A stretch of DNA of 5,433 nt from Methanoregulaceae archaeon (GTDB taxonomy: Archaea; Halobacteriota; Methanomicrobia; Methanomicrobiales; Methanospirillaceae), in NCBI GenBank assembly GCA_019695435.1, contig JACTVF010000176.1, positions 1-5,433 of the forward strand. The letters are read 5' to 3'. The notes below the pieces were generated by a model. It was not told the DNA's origin. It was given only the letters and a program-made list of their open reading frames with translations, and did no database searches. Shown here one piece after another: positions 4,471 to 5,433 of the stretch. How positions within the stretch are numbered: the first letter of the stretch is position 1; the number at the start of each line of letters is the position of its first letter. The translations under genes were made by a program, and so were the position numbers.

Positions 4471-5433
4471 TTATTGAAGATTTCTTTTCTTGATCATTTC
4501 CAGCGCTTCGAATGCTTCGCGTCTCACGGAAACGTTATCGTCAGTCAAGAGACCGGTGAGGTGGTCGGCAGCCTTTTGATCACCGATCTCTCCGAGGAGG
4601 AGGGCAGCCCGTTTCCGCACATCGCTCTGGTCATCCTTGAGCACCATGATGAGCGGTGTTGTTGCCGGCTGGCCGAGCATCCAGAGCGCCTCCATCGCGC
4701 CCGTTCTTGTTCGCACGTCTCCTTCTCGGAAGACCTGCATCAGCGGGGCAATTGCGGGGACGCCGAGCGCCGCCAGCGCCTTGACTACCTCTATCCTGAC
4801 CGCCCTGTCGGGATCTGCGAGCGTCTCGATGAGCGAGGGAATGGCCTTCGTATTCCCGATCTGACCCAGCACCGCTGCGGCCTCTTTGCGTATCCCCGGA
4901 TTCTGGTTTGCTAGGGCAGCAATGAGCGGCTCGACGGCGGGCTCACTGATGGTAGCCAGTGCCAGAGCAGCTCTGCGGGAGATATCCTCATTTTTATCGA
5001 CAAGGGCCTGGATGAGAGGTGAGATCGATGCCTGCCCCAGTGAACAGAGCGTCGCCATTGCGGACATCCGCACATGCTCCAAGGGATCGTTAAGGCTCTC
5101 GATCAAGTGAGCCACTGCACGCGGGTCGCCAATCCTGCCCAGTGCAACGGCGGCCTCATGACGGACCCATGGATCAGCATCTTTAAGGGCTTCGATAAGG
5201 TTTGGCACTGCACGGCCCTCGCCCATGACCCCGAGCGCCTGCACGGCTCCACGGCGGATGAACGGATGATTGTGCTTGAGTGCCTGGATAAGCGGGCCAA
5301 CCGCCGGCTCTCCGATAAGCTGGAGTGCCCGGATGGTCTCCTGCCTGACATCCTCGCCCGGATCTGAGAGCGCTCCGATCAGCGGTACGACAGCAGGTGC
5401 ACCGATCTTGCCCAGTGTATCGGCAGAGCCTCG
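4471..5433 (-). CDS. HEAT-repeat protein, N-terminus outside window
   Basis: The frame is open to the right edge and ends in TAA (4471-4473), so 320 C-terminal residues are visible. The GTG at 5242-5244 is an internal valine of a repeat, not a start. The visible part is ten consecutive HEAT/PBS-lyase-type repeats of 30 or 31 residues plus a final half repeat, ending KKRNLQ. A typical unit reads R-x-x-A-x-x-A-L-G-x-I-G followed by AV-x-x-LI-x-AL. Two classes mix: 30-residue units with GxPAVxPLI and 31-residue units with GDPRAV-x-x-LI. Such proteins form curved helical solenoids that bind partner proteins, and some act on phycobilin-type chromophores, though that lyase role is unlikely in a methanogen. 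No catalytic domain, signal peptide or membrane helix is visible. Other domains may lie upstream. Function is unknown beyond probable protein binding. Confidence 0.9.
   Translation of the reverse strand, partial: RGSADTLGKIGAPAVVPLIGALSDPGEDVRQETIRALQLIGEPAVGPLIQALKHNHPFIRRGAVQALGVMGEGRAVPNLIEALKDADPWVRHEAAVALGRIGDPRAVAHLIESLNDPLEHVRMSAMATLCSLGQASISPLIQALVDKNEDISRRAALALATISEPAVEPLIAALANQNPGIRKEAAAVLGQIGNTKAIPSLIETLADPDRAVRIEVVKALAALGVPAIAPLMQVFREGDVRTRTGAMEALWMLGQPATTPLIMVLKDDQSDVRKRAALLLGEIGDQKAADHLTGLLTDDNVSVRREAFEALEMIKKRNLQ

Noticed and set aside
5242..5244. GTG as start of the HEAT-repeat gene
   Set aside because: The frame stays open to the window edge and the upstream 63 codons encode two more good HEAT repeats, so this codon is internal.
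1..5433. CRISPR arrays, tRNA or rRNA genes, transposases
   Set aside because: I found no regularly spaced repeats, cloverleaf pattern, rRNA signature or transposase motif on either strand.

Overview
The window looks like chromosomal DNA from a methanogenic archaeon of the Methanomicrobiales, with a Methanoregula-like genus as the best guess. This rests on recalled family distribution plus the sequence. Start sites are preceded by archaeal-type Shine-Dalgarno sequences (GGTGAT/GGTGA), genes are preceded by TATA-like boxes, and the base composition is moderately GC-rich. There is a methanogen-type iron-sulfur flavoprotein, and a complete bacterial-type RuvABC set, which among archaea is known mainly from this order.

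Layout. Positions 1-273 are non-coding and packed with inverted repeats and T-runs. Positions 274-2359 hold a leftward operon, ruvC-ruvA-ruvB. RuvC stops 5 bases before the ruvA start, and ruvA overlaps ruvB by 4 bases (GTGA), so the three are almost certainly co-transcribed and translationally coupled. Positions 2360-2534 form a divergent promoter region. Positions 2535-3128 encode a small six-helix membrane protein of unknown function, rightward. Positions 3333-3998 encode a flavodoxin-fold protein with a compact C-x2-C-x2-C-x5-C cluster motif, rightward. Positions 3999-4470 are a 472-base convergent intergenic region with several hairpins, two T-runs and two very small possible leftward ORFs. 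From 4471 to the right edge runs the 3' part of a leftward gene for an almost pure HEAT-repeat protein, whose start lies outside the window.

How the genes work together. RuvA binds four-way DNA junctions and loads the RuvB motor, and RuvC cuts the junction. All catalytic and binding motifs are visible, so the operon should encode a working branch-migration and resolution machine. The membrane protein, the flavoprotein and the HEAT protein each appear to have their own transcription unit, and nothing in the sequence ties them functionally to ruv or to each other.

I see no CRISPR array, tRNA, rRNA, transposase or clear defence system. The least explained DNA is the convergent region 4016-4410. 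It holds two related GC-rich hairpins in opposite orientation around a central 9-base-pair hairpin whose loop shows a GGAG and an ATG for a 35-codon reading frame. The hairpin-rich segment at 30-233 is the next least explained.
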